Shown: positions 1 through 9,860 of the stretch, in pieces
Numbering within the stretch: position 1 is the stretch's first letter
Layout: every line of letters begins with the position of its first letter
Assembly (NCBI RefSeq): GCF_037113415.1
Contig: NZ_CP146608.1
Coordinates: 2,996,501-3,060,500 of the forward strand
Reading direction: 5' to 3'
Source: Devosia sp. XK-2
GTDB lineage: Bacteria > Pseudomonadota > Alphaproteobacteria > Rhizobiales > Devosiaceae
Length of the DNA: 64,000 nt
Notes under the pieces: model-generated
Told to the model about the DNA's origin: nothing
Databases searched by the model: none
Seen by the model: only the letters and a program-made list of their open reading frames with translations
Program-made: the position numbers and the translations under genes

Positions 1-884
1 GCGGCCTGATCGACGAAACCGCGCTCTATGAGGCGCTGAAATCGGGCCAGGTGGCTGGCGCGGCGCTCGACGTCTTCCTTGAGGAGCCGGCGCAGGACAA
101 TCCACTGTTCGAATTGCCCAACGTCATCTGCACTCCCCATCTTGGCGCTTCGACCACCGAAGCCCAGGAAAACGTCGCCCTGCAGGTCGCCGAGCAGATT
201 TCGGCCTACCTGATGACCGGCGAGATCACCAATGCGCTCAACTTCCCGTCCATCTCGGCCGAGGAAGCCCCGATCATCACCCCATGGGTCAAGCTCGCCG
301 AGGCGCTGGGCTCCTTTGCTGGTCAGCTCACCGAGACGGCAATTTCGGGCATCAAGCTCGAATTCGAAGGCACCCCCGCCGGGCTCAATACCCGCCCGAT
401 GGTCGCCGCCGCCATCAATGGCGTGCTCAAGCCCTCGCTGGGCGACATCAACATGGTTTCGGCCCCCCAGATCGCCAAGGATCGCGGTATCGTGGTGGAA
501 ACCACCAATCGCGACCAGCAGGGCGCTTACGAGGGTTATATCCGCCTGACCGTGACCACCGAGCGCCAGACCCGCGGCGTTGCCGGCACGCTCTTCGCCA
601 ATGGCAAGCCGCGCATCATCCAGGTCAAGGACATCAACATGGAAGCGGAAATCACCCCGCACATGCTCTATGTTACCAATGAGGATAAGCCCGGCCATAT
701 CGGCCGCCTCGGCACCACTTTGGGTGCGCTCAATATCAATATCGCCAACTTCAACCTGGGCCGGGCCGAAGTGGGTGGCGACGCCATCGCGCTCGTCTCC
801 ATCGATGGGACGCTGGACGCAGCCCAGCTCGACCAGATCGCCAAGCTCGAAGGCGTCAAGCAGGCCAAGGCGCTCAGCTTCTGA
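1..884 (+). CDS. serA: D-3-phosphoglycerate dehydrogenase, C-terminal part (5' end outside window)
   Basis: Oxidises 3-phosphoglycerate to 3-phosphohydroxypyruvate, the first step of serine synthesis, in the cytoplasm. The reading frame is open from base 3, so the true start lies left of the window and about 293 residues are visible. They contain the end of the nucleotide-binding domain with the catalytic histidine in PHLGAST, then an intervening (ASB) domain, then a C-terminal ACT domain ([14 protein letters not shown]) that in this family binds serine as feedback inhibitor. This is the long, three-domain form of the enzyme. It is followed by a strong hairpin terminator shared with the convergent EamA gene. 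Next to purA on the far side, a pairing common in Hyphomicrobiales. Confidence 0.95.
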   Translation, partial: GLIDETALYEALKSGQVAGAALDVFLEEPAQDNPLFELPNVICTPHLGASTTEAQENVALQVAEQISAYLMTGEITNALNFPSISAEEAPIITPWVKLAEALGSFAGQLTETAISGIKLEFEGTPAGLNTRPMVAAAINGVLKPSLGDINMVSAPQIAKDRGIVVETTNRDQQGAYEGYIRLTVTTERQTRGVAGTLFANGKPRIIQVKDINMEAEITPHMLYVTNEDKPGHIGRLGTTLGALNINIANFNLGRAEVGGDAIALVSIDGTLDAAQLDQIAKLEGVKQAKALSF

Positions 885-908
885 TCCGGGCCAGAAATAG
901 CGTTTGCA

Positions 909-937
909 GGGCGGCCCCCGGGCCGCCCTTTTATTTT
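909..937. terminator. Rho-independent terminator between serA and the EamA gene
   Basis: A perfect 8-bp GC stem (GGGCGGCC at 909-916, GGCCGCCC at 921-928) with a 4-base loop is followed by TTTT and a second T run. It ends serA on the plus strand. The opposing gene stops inside the T tract, so the hairpin may also slow transcripts from that side, but it lacks a U tract in that direction. Confidence 0.85.
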
Positions 938-1875
938 GTCCGCCGGGCAGCCCATTCGGCCAGCAGGATACCGCTCAGGATGATGCCAGCGGCGATGAAG
1001 TGATAGGCTTCCAGCCTCTCGCCCAGAATGATCACCGAGCCCAATGTGCCAAAGACCGGAATGAGATTGTGGCTGGGGGCTGCGCGATTGGCTCCGACCA
1101 GTTCGACGCCGCGCGCATAGGCAACCTGGCTGAACATGGACGGGAATACCGCCACATAGGCAATGACGGCCCACACGACAGGCGGCGCCGACCCCAATGA
1201 GGCCACCTGCCCCAGGCCACCCGGTGAAAAGGCCAACATCGCGACCGCCGTGATCGCCGCGCCCGAAAAACTGACCGCCATGAAGCTCAGAATATGCATT
1301 TTGGGGCGGAAGCGCAGGGCCAGCGTATAGGCGGTATAGGCCAGGCACGCGAGCATGACGAAGCCATCGCCGATATTGATGTCGAGCGTCAGAACGCGCG
1401 CCAGATCGCCATGGGTTGCCGTCATCACCACGCCGGTAATGGCCAGCAGCACGCCCACGATCTGGATCAGCTTGGCCCGCACCCGGAAGATGATGAAATT
1501 GGCGCCCAGGATCAGCATCGGCAGCGATCCCTGCTCAATGGCCGAATTGACCGCTGTGGTGGTTTGCAGACCCAGATAGAGAAAGCCGTTGAACAAGGCA
1601 TAGCCGACCGCGCCATAGGCCATGAGCACCGGCCAATGCCGGCGCAGCACGCCCCAATCCCCTTTCAGGTGGGGCCAGGCGAAGGGCAGAATGAAGCCAG
1701 TGGCCAAAACGCAGCGGCTGGCGAGCAGTAAAAACGGGTCGATCTGCCCCACGGTCAGCTTGGCCGCGACCACATTGCCACCCCAGAAAAGCGGAGCCAG
1801 AACCAGAAGCAGATAGGGTTGATCCAGAACGCGGGCGAAAATGCCGCTACTTTGCTGTTGTTGCGGCTTTGTCAT
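931..1875 (-). CDS. EamA/DMT-family transporter
   Basis: Predicted inner-membrane drug/metabolite exporter of 314 residues with about ten hydrophobic segments arranged as two EamA repeats. The first begins near LAPLFWGGNVVAAKL and the second near LACLAYTAYTLALRF; the end is the short basic tail AARRTK. An in-frame upstream ATG at 1971 would add 32 polar residues with no membrane character. The ATG at 1875 places the first hydrophobic segment at a normal distance, so I prefer it, although its ribosome-binding site is weak. The substrate cannot be read from sequence; family members export amino acids, metabolites or toxic compounds. It converges on serA and diverges from purA. Confidence 0.85.
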   Translation of the reverse strand: MTKPQQQQSSGIFARVLDQPYLLLVLAPLFWGGNVVAAKLTVGQIDPFLLLASRCVLATGFILPFAWPHLKGDWGVLRRHWPVLMAYGAVGYALFNGFLYLGLQTTTAVNSAIEQGSLPMLILGANFIIFRVRAKLIQIVGVLLAITGVVMTATHGDLARVLTLDINIGDGFVMLACLAYTAYTLALRFRPKMHILSFMAVSFSGAAITAVAMLAFSPGGLGQVASLGSAPPVVWAVIAYVAVFPSMFSQVAYARGVELVGANRAAPSHNLIPVFGTLGSVIILGERLEAYHFIAAGIILSGILLAEWAARRTK

Positions 1876-2033
1876 CGTCGCCCGGGTGATGTAAGGACAA
1901 TCGGACTTATCAGTTATTCGGCCGCAATCAAACCCGACAAGGGTGGCCGGGGGGACATGACGTCCGATCATCGCGGGAGCGGCCCGAACGGCGGGCTCCC
2001 TTTACGTGTGCCTTGTTTGGGGAAGACTGAAAT

Positions 2034-3323
<1,290 letters not shown>

Positions 3324-3371
3324 GAAATTTTGTTACAAGACTGCGCTGAAAGAGTGAGTACCAGCTAGCCG

Positions 3372-5384
3372 ATGGCGGATTACAAGGAGCTGTTGCGTCG
3401 GGCGATCTCGGCGCTGCCGGAGAATAACGGGGCCGCGCGGCGCGCGGTCTATGAAAAGGCGCGCTCGGCCCTTGTTGGACAATTGCGCGCTATTCAGCCG
3501 CCCCTTCCCGCACGCGATATCACCCAGCACCGCCTTCAGCTCGAGGACTGCATTCGCCAGGTCGAGCAGGAAGCCAGCGAGGCCGTGATCAGCCTGGGCC
3601 GCGACGGCCCATTGGCGGCCCGGCCCGCAACGCCCCATACGCGTCCGGCCCCCATGTCGACGCCCGCCGCACCGGCGGCGCCAAGCGAGGTCGAACACAA
3701 ATCCGAACCGGTCGCGTCCGCTGCGCCCGAAAGCAAGACCGCAACGCTCTCCGACGAGCCGGCCGTGGAGGAACCTCCCACGGCACCGACCACCGAAGCC
3801 GCGCCGATATCGGATAACGGGACGGCGCCGCCGCAGCCCGACCAAACAGCGCCGCCGCCCAAAAGCGAAACGCCGGAGAAACCTGCTTCGATCGAAGACA
3901 TCATTGCCCAGGCCGCCGAAACCAGCGGCGCCGAGGTGACGACCGACAGCGACACCGGACAGGACAAGCCCGAGGAACCGGCCGTCGAGCCGGACACGGC
4001 ACCGAAAGACAAGGCCCCGACCAACAAGGCCTATCCGTTTCCGCTGCGCGACAGCGGCGCAACGCGGCCCGGCCTTGGCGGCACCACGCCGACCGCCATT
4101 GCTCCGCGCCTGGAACCGGTTCTGGGCAGCACCGCGCTTGCCACGCAACAGGCCAGCACAGAGCCGGTGCTGATCGACCCGCCCATTCCGGTCGAGCCGG
4201 CGCTGTCCAGCGTGCGCGAAGTCGAGATCGAGCAGGACGACGCGCGCGAAGCCGAGGGGGCCATTGAGCGCGCGATTGAAACGCTGGACCGCGAGGCACG
4301 CGGCGAAACCACCGAGCAATGGCCCGATCGTCCAACTGTCGAACTGGCCGCCGAACCGGGCCAGGACGAAGATGCCGGTTTTGCTCCGGCAGGCGCCGAA
4401 CGCCGCACGGGCGCCGGTCTCACCATTTTCCTGGTCGTTTTTGCCGTGTTGCTGGCCGGCGTCGGCGGCGCCGGCTTCTGGGCCTGGCGCGAAGGCTATG
4501 TCGATCTCGACCAGATGTTTGGACGCAGCCAGAGCGTTGCCGTACAGCCTGAGACGACCGGCCAGTCCACCAGCCTGACCATGGACGGCACCACCACCGA
4601 GCCGCCGGCCAATGCCGAGGAGGCATCGGGGCCGGGCAATACGGCAACCACATCGGCCACCGAGCCGACAAGCGCCCTTGAAGCGACCAATGAGGACAGG
4701 CTCGAACCGACGCCCGAGCCGGTCACGCCAACCGGCTCGGAGACGGTTCTGCCTTCCATCGGCTCAGGCGAAACCAAGACCGAAGAGCGCCTTTCGGGCG
4801 AGGAGACCTCCATCGCCGCCAACGACCCAGCGGCCAGCGTCGACCCCGCCAATCTGGCAGGCAATCAATCGCTGCTGCTCGAGGCATCGACCGGCGGACA
4901 GGCCTCGACGGTACCCTTCTCCGGCACCGTGGAGTGGACGCAGGGAACCGACGAAATCGGCCAGCCGACCTTGCAGGCCAATGCCAATATTCCTGCGCGC
5001 AACATGAGCGTCTCCATCCTCATTCGCAAGAATATCGACCCCAGCCTGCCCGCCAGCCACCTGATGGAAATCAGCTTCGACGTGCCGGACACCTTTGCTG
5101 GTGGATCAATTGCCACCCTTGCCGGTGTGCTGTTGAAAAATGAGGAACTGGTGCCCGGAACCGCATTGGCCGGCGCAGCCGCGCGCATAGTGGGCAATAC
5201 GTTCCTGTTTGCCCTGAGCGCCTCGCCGGAGGACCTGAGCACCAATACCGACCTGCTCGACACGCGTCGCTGGATGGACCTGGCCATTGTCTATGGCACG
5301 GGACGCAACGCCATCCTCACCCTGGAAAAGGACGAGGAAGCGCAAGCCCTGTTCGATACGGTTCTGGCGGCCTGGGCGGAATAG
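3372..5384 (+). CDS. Large proline/acid-rich single-pass membrane protein of unknown function
   Basis: A 670-residue protein I cannot assign to a named family. It has three parts. Residues 1-75 are a charged, probably helical cytoplasmic segment (MADYKELLRRAISALPENN). Residues about 80-340 are low in complexity, rich in Pro, Ala, Glu and Thr and probably disordered. A single membrane helix follows near residues 349-371 (LTIFLVVFAVLLAGVGGAGF). After another disordered Thr/Glu-rich stretch, residues about 490-665 form a compact domain with no cysteines (AGNQSLLLEA to FDTVLAAWAE), probably periplasmic. The topology, an N-terminal cytoplasmic tail and a C-terminal folded domain outside, suggests an envelope-associated or regulatory role, but that is inference. 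No neighbour explains it. Confidence 0.85.
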   Translation: MADYKELLRRAISALPENNGAARRAVYEKARSALVGQLRAIQPPLPARDITQHRLQLEDCIRQVEQEASEAVISLGRDGPLAARPATPHTRPAPMSTPAAPAAPSEVEHKSEPVASAAPESKTATLSDEPAVEEPPTAPTTEAAPISDNGTAPPQPDQTAPPPKSETPEKPASIEDIIAQAAETSGAEVTTDSDTGQDKPEEPAVEPDTAPKDKAPTNKAYPFPLRDSGATRPGLGGTTPTAIAPRLEPVLGSTALATQQASTEPVLIDPPIPVEPALSSVREVEIEQDDAREAEGAIERAIETLDREARGETTEQWPDRPTVELAAEPGQDEDAGFAPAGAERRTGAGLTIFLVVFAVLLAGVGGAGFWAWREGYVDLDQMFGRSQSVAVQPETTGQSTSLTMDGTTTEPPANAEEASGPGNTATTSATEPTSALEATNEDRLEPTPEPVTPTGSETVLPSIGSGETKTEERLSGEETSIAANDPAASVDPANLAGNQSLLLEASTGGQASTVPFSGTVEWTQGTDEIGQPTLQANANIPARNMSVSILIRKNIDPSLPASHLMEISFDVPDTFAGGSIATLAGVLLKNEELVPGTALAGAAARIVGNTFLFALSASPEDLSTNTDLLDTRRWMDLAIVYGTGRNAILTLEKDEEAQALFDTVLAAWAE

Positions 5385-5390
5385 AAACGC

Positions 5391-5417
5391 GCTGGAGCGT
5401 GTCAGACGCGCTCCAGC
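5391..5417. terminator. Hairpin between convergent genes, no U tract
   Basis: A 9-bp inverted repeat (GCTGGAGCG at 5391-5399, CGCTCCAGC at 5409-5417) spans the junction of the membrane protein gene and the end of thiQ. It overlaps the last codons of thiQ. Its place between convergent stops suggests a shared transcript end, but neither side has a T run. Confidence 0.45.
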
Positions 5418-6040
5418 ATGCCTTCCACAATACGATAATGACGGCTGGCCAAGGCGGCGATATCGTCTGCATGATGGCTGACCAGCACCGTGTGCCAGCC
5501 ATGGCGGCGCGTCAATTCACCCACCAGATCCCGCGTAGTCTTGCGGGTCTCATCGTCAAGCGCCGAGAATGGTTCGTCCAGCAGCAGGACCGGACACTCG
5601 CGCAACAGGGTTCGCGCCAGGGCCACACGCTGCTTCTGCCCGCCCGACAGGGTTGAGGCCAGTTTGGCCCCAAAGCCGGCCAGCCCCACCTCTGCCAGCG
5701 CCGCCGCCACCTTTTCCCGCCCTTCGGCCTTCGACACGGTGCGAGGCAGGCCCAGAGCCGCGTTTTCCTCGGCACTCAAATGCTCGAAGAGATTATCGGT
5801 CTGCAGCAAGAGGGATACAGGCCGTGTCTCCGGCGGGAAGGGGAGCAGATCGACGCCATCAAGCGCAAGCGCACCGCTGGAGGGACGTACAAATCCTGCC
5901 AGAAGATCGAGCAATGTCGACTTGCCGGCCCCGCTCACCCCCGAAATGGCCGTGACTTCACCAGGCGCCGCCTCCAGGCTGAAGCGATAGGGGATTGCCT
6001 GACCGGGATAGGCAAAGGTCAGATCAGCGGCGCGGAGCAT
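5402..6040 (-). CDS. thiQ: Thiamine ABC transporter, ATP-binding protein
   Basis: ATPase of the ThiBPQ importer for thiamine and its phosphates, 212 residues from the ATG at 6040. Walker A is GVSGAGKST (34-42), the ABC signature is LSGGQKQR, Walker B is LLLDEPFSALD, and the switch histidine is in VLVSHHADD. The protein is short, as is normal for ThiQ, and lacks the C-terminal regulatory domain of MalK-type ATPases. An upstream in-frame ATG at 6085 exists but lies deep in thiP. The chosen start overlaps thiP by 17 bases, which fits translational coupling. It is the last gene of the riboswitch-controlled thiB-thiP-thiQ operon. Confidence 0.93.
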   Translation of the reverse strand: MLRAADLTFAYPGQAIPYRFSLEAAPGEVTAISGVSGAGKSTLLDLLAGFVRPSSGALALDGVDLLPFPPETRPVSLLLQTDNLFEHLSAEENAALGLPRTVSKAEGREKVAAALAEVGLAGFGAKLASTLSGGQKQRVALARTLLRECPVLLLDEPFSALDDETRKTTRDLVGELTRRHGWHTVLVSHHADDIAALASRHYRIVEGMLERV

Positions 6041-7616
6041 GGGCGATCCTTTCGACAAGGCGCGGCAGCCCAACAAAGGCGGCAATGGTGAAGATGAGCA
6101 GCAAGGCAGCGATTACTGCCGCATCATTGGATTTATAGGACCCGAGCGCCCGATACATCATCAGGGGCAAGGTCTGGAAATCCTGGGTGCCGAACAGGGC
6201 AATGACACCCAGATCGCCCAGCGAGAAGCAGAACGCCAGGGCCAGCATGAGCCCGATATCGCGCCCCAATAGCGGATATTCGATCCGGATGAACTGCCCC
6301 CAGCCCGATAGACCCAGCGAGCGGATCAGCTTGCCACGCGTGCGCATGATCGCGTCGAGCGGCGGCCCCAGCGTGGCAATGGCAAAGGGGAGGGACAAGA
6401 GGCTATTGGCGATAACGACGACAATGGGCGCGGCTGCACCCGCCGGCACACCGCTCGAGCGGACCAGCAGAAAAAAGCCCAATGACAGCACCACGGCCGG
6501 CACGGCCAGATAGGCAAAGGCGGGAATGCCCAGAACGGTGCGGGCCGCCCGGCGCTCCGCCGCGCTGCGCCCCAATGACAGGATCAGTGCCAGCCCCAGC
6601 GTCAGCAAGGCCGAACTGCCGCCAATCACAATGCTGGTGACGGTGGCGCGCCAGAAACTGGCCTGGGCCAGGACGCGCAAAAGCCCGCCGGCAAGACCGT
6701 CATAGAGCACGGAGAGCAATGGCAGGGCAAAGCCGATAGCGCCCAGGGCCATAATAGACCATTGCAGGACCCGAACCGGCCCCGCATCGCGCCAGCTTGG
6801 CTGGGCCGAATGGCTGAGTGAGGCCGGCGGCGGTGTAAAAGCCGAGGCGATGAGAATGACGATGGAACAGATTGCGATCTGCGTCAGGGCCAGCCGCACG
6901 GCGCCGGCCAGGTCGAAATCGAGCCGCACGGCAGTATAGATGGCCACTTCCAGGGTCTGGTTGGCCGGCCCACCCCCGAGCAGCAGCACAATGGGAAAGC
7001 TGGTAAAGGCCAGAAGGAAAATGATCGCTCCCAAGCCCGGCAGGCTGCCGCGCAGGGCTGGCCAATCGATCAGGGCAAAGCGCTGCCAGGCATTGAGCGC
7101 CAGCGACTGCCCCATTTTGAGCCGGCTGTGCGGAATGGCATCGAGCCGCGCCAGAAGGATGCGGGCGGCAAAGGCGCCGTCGAGAATGACATGAGCCAGC
7201 AAAATGCCCGACAAGCCATAAGCCGGACTATCGAAGCTGACGCCGAACAGGGCTTCCGCGATCTGGTTGATCCAGCCATTGCGGCCCCAGATCGAGAGCA
7301 GACCAAAGGCCACCACCATGCCCGGGGTGACAATGGCGGCGGCAAAAAGGCCAACCACCAGGTCTCGCCCGGTAAAACGCAACCGATTGAGCGCCCAGGC
7401 CAGCGCAATGCCGACACCAAGGGAGAGTACCATGGTCAACCCGGCCTGCAGCGCGGTCATGCGCAGCAGATGGGCGATGTCGATGCGTGAACTTTCCGCC
7501 CCTTCCCTGGCCGCGGCCAGAATGGCCCAGAGCACCGCCACGATGAGGACGGCGATGGCCGCGGTAAGAACACTGGCCATCGCCACCCGGCCAGGTCGGT
7601 GCGGAAGGGTCAGCAT
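6024..7616 (-). CDS. thiP: Thiamine ABC transporter, permease
   Basis: Inner-membrane channel of the thiamine importer, 530 residues. It is a fused double permease of about twelve membrane segments, in which each half carries its own binding-protein-dependent transport domain; the EAA-type loops lie near LDAIPHSRLKMGQSL and MRTRGKLIRSLGLSG. This tandem arrangement is typical of ThiP and of iron-type permeases. The N-terminal basic stretch MLTLPHRPGR precedes the first helix. It lies between thiB, 181 bases upstream across a palindromic repeat, and thiQ, which it overlaps. Confidence 0.93.
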   Translation of the reverse strand: MLTLPHRPGRVAMASVLTAAIAVLIVAVLWAILAAAREGAESSRIDIAHLLRMTALQAGLTMVLSLGVGIALAWALNRLRFTGRDLVVGLFAAAIVTPGMVVAFGLLSIWGRNGWINQIAEALFGVSFDSPAYGLSGILLAHVILDGAFAARILLARLDAIPHSRLKMGQSLALNAWQRFALIDWPALRGSLPGLGAIIFLLAFTSFPIVLLLGGGPANQTLEVAIYTAVRLDFDLAGAVRLALTQIAICSIVILIASAFTPPPASLSHSAQPSWRDAGPVRVLQWSIMALGAIGFALPLLSVLYDGLAGGLLRVLAQASFWRATVTSIVIGGSSALLTLGLALILSLGRSAAERRAARTVLGIPAFAYLAVPAVVLSLGFFLLVRSSGVPAGAAAPIVVVIANSLLSLPFAIATLGPPLDAIMRTRGKLIRSLGLSGWGQFIRIEYPLLGRDIGLMLALAFCFSLGDLGVIALFGTQDFQTLPLMMYRALGSYKSNDAAVIAALLLIFTIAAFVGLPRLVERIAHAPRR

Positions 7617-7658
7617 GGGGCCGATCCCTTCACCCTCTTATTCGCGAGAAAGCCAATA

Positions 7659-7762
7659 CCCCCACCCTTGATCCCTCCCCACAAGGGGGAGGGAGACGAT
7701 GAGCTCCGACCCATCAGCCCTGCGCCTCCCTCCCCTTGATGGGGAGGGAATGAGGGTGGGGT
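7659..7762. repeat. Palindromic intergenic repeat between thiB and thiP
   Basis: The gap of 181 bases between thiB and thiP is filled by an inverted pair of G/C-rich arms. The left copy reads CCCCACCCTTGATCCCTCCC and the right copy near 7728-7762 is its imperfect reverse complement, ending GAATGAGGGTGGGG. Each half also folds on itself through CCTCCCC and GGGGAGG arms. It resembles the mosaic palindromic units seen between operon genes in Hyphomicrobiales. Within a transcript it would form a stable hairpin, which could lower thiPQ expression relative to thiB; that role is inference. Confidence 0.75.
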
Positions 7763-7797
7763 GACAGCCCGGTACAGCAGTGAGCGCATCAGATGGC

Positions 7798-8802
7798 CTA
7801 CTGTACCGCCGCCAGCATTTCCTCGATCCAGGCCGAAGAATTGGCGGTGATTTCGGCTTCATCCAGCGTCAGGGTCTTTTCGGGCTGCGGCAGACCCTGG
7901 AAGGCCGGATCGAGTGCGTCGCCCAGATCGACCACCGGGAACATCCAATTGGTGGTCGGAATATGCGCCTGGCCTTCCACCGAGGTCAGATAGGCGAGGA
8001 AATCGCGCGCCAGCTCCTGATGCCCGGAGGATTTAAGAATGCCTGCCACTTCGATCTGTGGGAAGTGTCCCTCGTTGAACATGGCCGCCTTGATCGTGTG
8101 ATCGTCCGCATCGAAGATGTGATAGGCGGGTGAGGTCGTGTAGGAGAGCACCATATCGGCCTCGCCATCGAGAAAGAGCGCATAGCTTTCGCTCCACTCG
8201 CGGGTAATGGTCAGGATATGGGGCTTGAGCCCCTCCCAGATTTCTGGCGCTCGGTCGCCATAGGCAGCCTTGACCCAGAGCATCAATCCCAAGCCCGGCG
8301 TCGCCGAACGCGGGTCCTGAATGGCAATCTTGATATCGTCGGGCAGCGCGATCAGCTCTTCGAACGAGGCGGGGGGCGTATCCATGGTGTCGGTGTCCCA
8401 CATAAAGGCGAAATGGGAATAGTCGAACGGCACGAATTGCTCGTCCATCCAGTCGCCGGGCAGGTCGAGATGGCTCATATCCAGGCCGTGATCGGCAAAC
8501 AGGCCGGTGGCGCGCGCTTCCCCGGCAATGGCGGTATCCAGACCCAGGATCATGTCGGCCTCGGTGCCCTCGCCCTCGAGCTGCACCTTGCGCAGGGTGC
8601 CAATGGAGCTGTCGGCAGCCACCCAATTGACGGTGCAATTGCAGGTGGCTTCAAACCCTTCCTTGAGCGGAACACCAGGGCCCCATTCAGAAGCGAAACC
8701 ATCATAGGTATAGATGGTGAGGGTGGGTTTATCCTGGGCAATAGCAGCGCCGGAAAGCCCGGCAAGAAGGACCGCAAGCGCCAGCGAGGAGGATTTGACC
8801 AT
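7798..8802 (-). CDS. thiB: Thiamine ABC transporter, periplasmic substrate-binding protein
   Basis: Captures thiamine, TMP and TPP in the periplasm for ThiPQ. From the ATG at 8802 it has 334 residues with a Sec signal peptide (MVKSSSLALAVLLAGLSGAA, cleavage after AIA-Q). The mature start TLTIYTYDGFASEWGPG matches the ThiB family ligand-site motif. The ATG is preceded by a good ribosome-binding site (GAAGGGAG, 6 bases away); the longer in-frame ATG at 8907 lies inside the riboswitch and is rejected. First gene of the thiBPQ operon, preceded by a TPP riboswitch. Confidence 0.94.
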   Translation of the reverse strand: MVKSSSLALAVLLAGLSGAAIAQDKPTLTIYTYDGFASEWGPGVPLKEGFEATCNCTVNWVAADSSIGTLRKVQLEGEGTEADMILGLDTAIAGEARATGLFADHGLDMSHLDLPGDWMDEQFVPFDYSHFAFMWDTDTMDTPPASFEELIALPDDIKIAIQDPRSATPGLGLMLWVKAAYGDRAPEIWEGLKPHILTITREWSESYALFLDGEADMVLSYTTSPAYHIFDADDHTIKAAMFNEGHFPQIEVAGILKSSGHQELARDFLAYLTSVEGQAHIPTTNWMFPVVDLGDALDPAFQGLPQPEKTLTLDEAEITANSSAWIEEMLAAVQ

Positions 8803-8809
8803 GTCGGTC

Positions 8810-8844
8810 TCCCTTCGTTTGGTGTGCAGCCATGGGTGAAGGGA
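8810..8844 (-). promoter_or_regulatory. Hairpin masking the thiB ribosome-binding site (riboswitch expression platform)
   Basis: On the minus strand TCCCTTC (8844-8838) is perfectly complementary to GAAGGGA (8816-8810), which is the Shine-Dalgarno element of thiB. The 21-base loop separates them. The pairing lies between the TPP aptamer and the start codon, so it is a plausible translational off-switch. No terminator-like U run is seen in the leader. Confidence 0.6.
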
Positions 8845-8886
8845 TGTGTCAATGGATCGAGGCGCACGAGGACACCTCTTGCCATC

Positions 8887-8972
8887 TCGAACTTCCTCCG
8901 CCAGCATGACCTGGTTCAGGTTCTATGGGTAACTCTCAGCTCCGGCAGCAACCGGAACACCCCAGCGAGACG
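8887..8972 (-). promoter_or_regulatory. TPP riboswitch (THI element)
   Basis: Read on the minus strand, the leader contains the conserved thi-box blocks in order: CTGGGGTG near 8966-8959, CTGAGAGTTACCC around 8940-8927, ATAGAACCTGAACCAGGTCA, and CATGCTGGCGGAGGAAG near the 3' side. These correspond to the pyrimidine-sensing CUGAGA loop and the pyrophosphate-sensing helix region of TPP aptamers. It precedes thiB by about 85 bases. TPP binding should lower expression of the importer. Confidence 0.93.
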
Positions 8973-9001
8973 GTGCGGACCTTATTGAGAGTGAACCAAG
9001 A

Positions 9002-9697
9002 GTGCAATCCCCCATTCCTTCCGGCGAAAAAACGCTTCTGAGCTTCAGCCGACCCCTGGCCATTGTCGGCGGCGGCACCGTGGATGCCGGGCTGTTGCGC
9101 GACCTGGTCGAGCGCAATGTCGCCCTGGTCGCCGCCGATGGCGGTGGCAATACACTGGGGACCGCCGGCCTGGTTCCCGAAGCCATTCTGGGTGATCTCG
9201 ATTCGCTGGACGATCTTGCCGGCTGGGCCGAACGCACGCGCGTCATCCACATCCCCGAACAGATCACCACCGACTTTCAAAAAGCGCTTTATTCGACCGC
9301 TGCGCCGGTCACCCTGGCCCTGGGCATGACCGGAAAACGCCTCGACCACACGCTCGCAGCGCTCGGCGCCTTGCTCGAGGTCGCGCCGCACCGCCAGGTG
9401 ATCCTGGTCGATGAAACCGATGTTGCGCTTGCCGTATCGGGATCTTTTGCCTTCGACGCCTCAGCCAAGGAACGGATTTCAATTCACCCGCTGGTGCCCA
9501 TCGTTTTTGAACGCACGGAAGGCCTGTTCTATCCGATGAACGGGCTGCTGCTCGATCCGGCAGGCCGGCTGGGAACATCCAATGAGGGCCTGGGCGGGCG
9601 CGTCGAGATCGTGCCGAAGGACGATACGCCCTGGCTATTGATCCTGGGCCGCGAGCGCCTGTGGGACTTGGTGGAATTGTGTTTGGAGCAGCGATAA
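9002..9697 (+). CDS. Thiamine diphosphokinase
   Basis: Transfers pyrophosphate from ATP to thiamine to make TPP, the active cofactor, in the cytoplasm. The 231-residue protein has the family signature VAADGGGNTLG near residues 42-52 and the metal-binding GDLDSLDD block near 63-70, followed by TGKRLDHTLAALG in the middle. The start is a GTG at 9002 with a GAGAG element about 11 bases upstream. It is transcribed away from the riboswitch and thiB, so import and activation of thiamine sit back to back; the aptamer is on the other strand and does not cover this gene. It is functionally equivalent to eukaryotic TPK rather than to ThiL. Confidence 0.9.
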   Translation: MQSPIPSGEKTLLSFSRPLAIVGGGTVDAGLLRDLVERNVALVAADGGGNTLGTAGLVPEAILGDLDSLDDLAGWAERTRVIHIPEQITTDFQKALYSTAAPVTLALGMTGKRLDHTLAALGALLEVAPHRQVILVDETDVALAVSGSFAFDASAKERISIHPLVPIVFERTEGLFYPMNGLLLDPAGRLGTSNEGLGGRVEIVPKDDTPWLLILGRERLWDLVELCLEQR

Positions 9698-9860
9698 GGG
9701 CGGTGCCGCTCCATCCACGGTGCCGTCCTCGTGTTCGACACAAGGACCTGTTGCCACGAGCAGGAGGATTGGTGTTTGAGACGAGTGGTCCTCGGGTCAC
9801 GCCTGAGCGCGGCACAGCGCTGTAACAGCGTCAGTCTCGTCAAACGCCATGACTATCGTC

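Noticed and set aside
1294-1731. Open frame on the plus strand inside the EamA gene
   Set aside because: It mirrors the codons of a well-supported membrane transporter gene on the other strand, is rich in H, Q and R, and matches no family.
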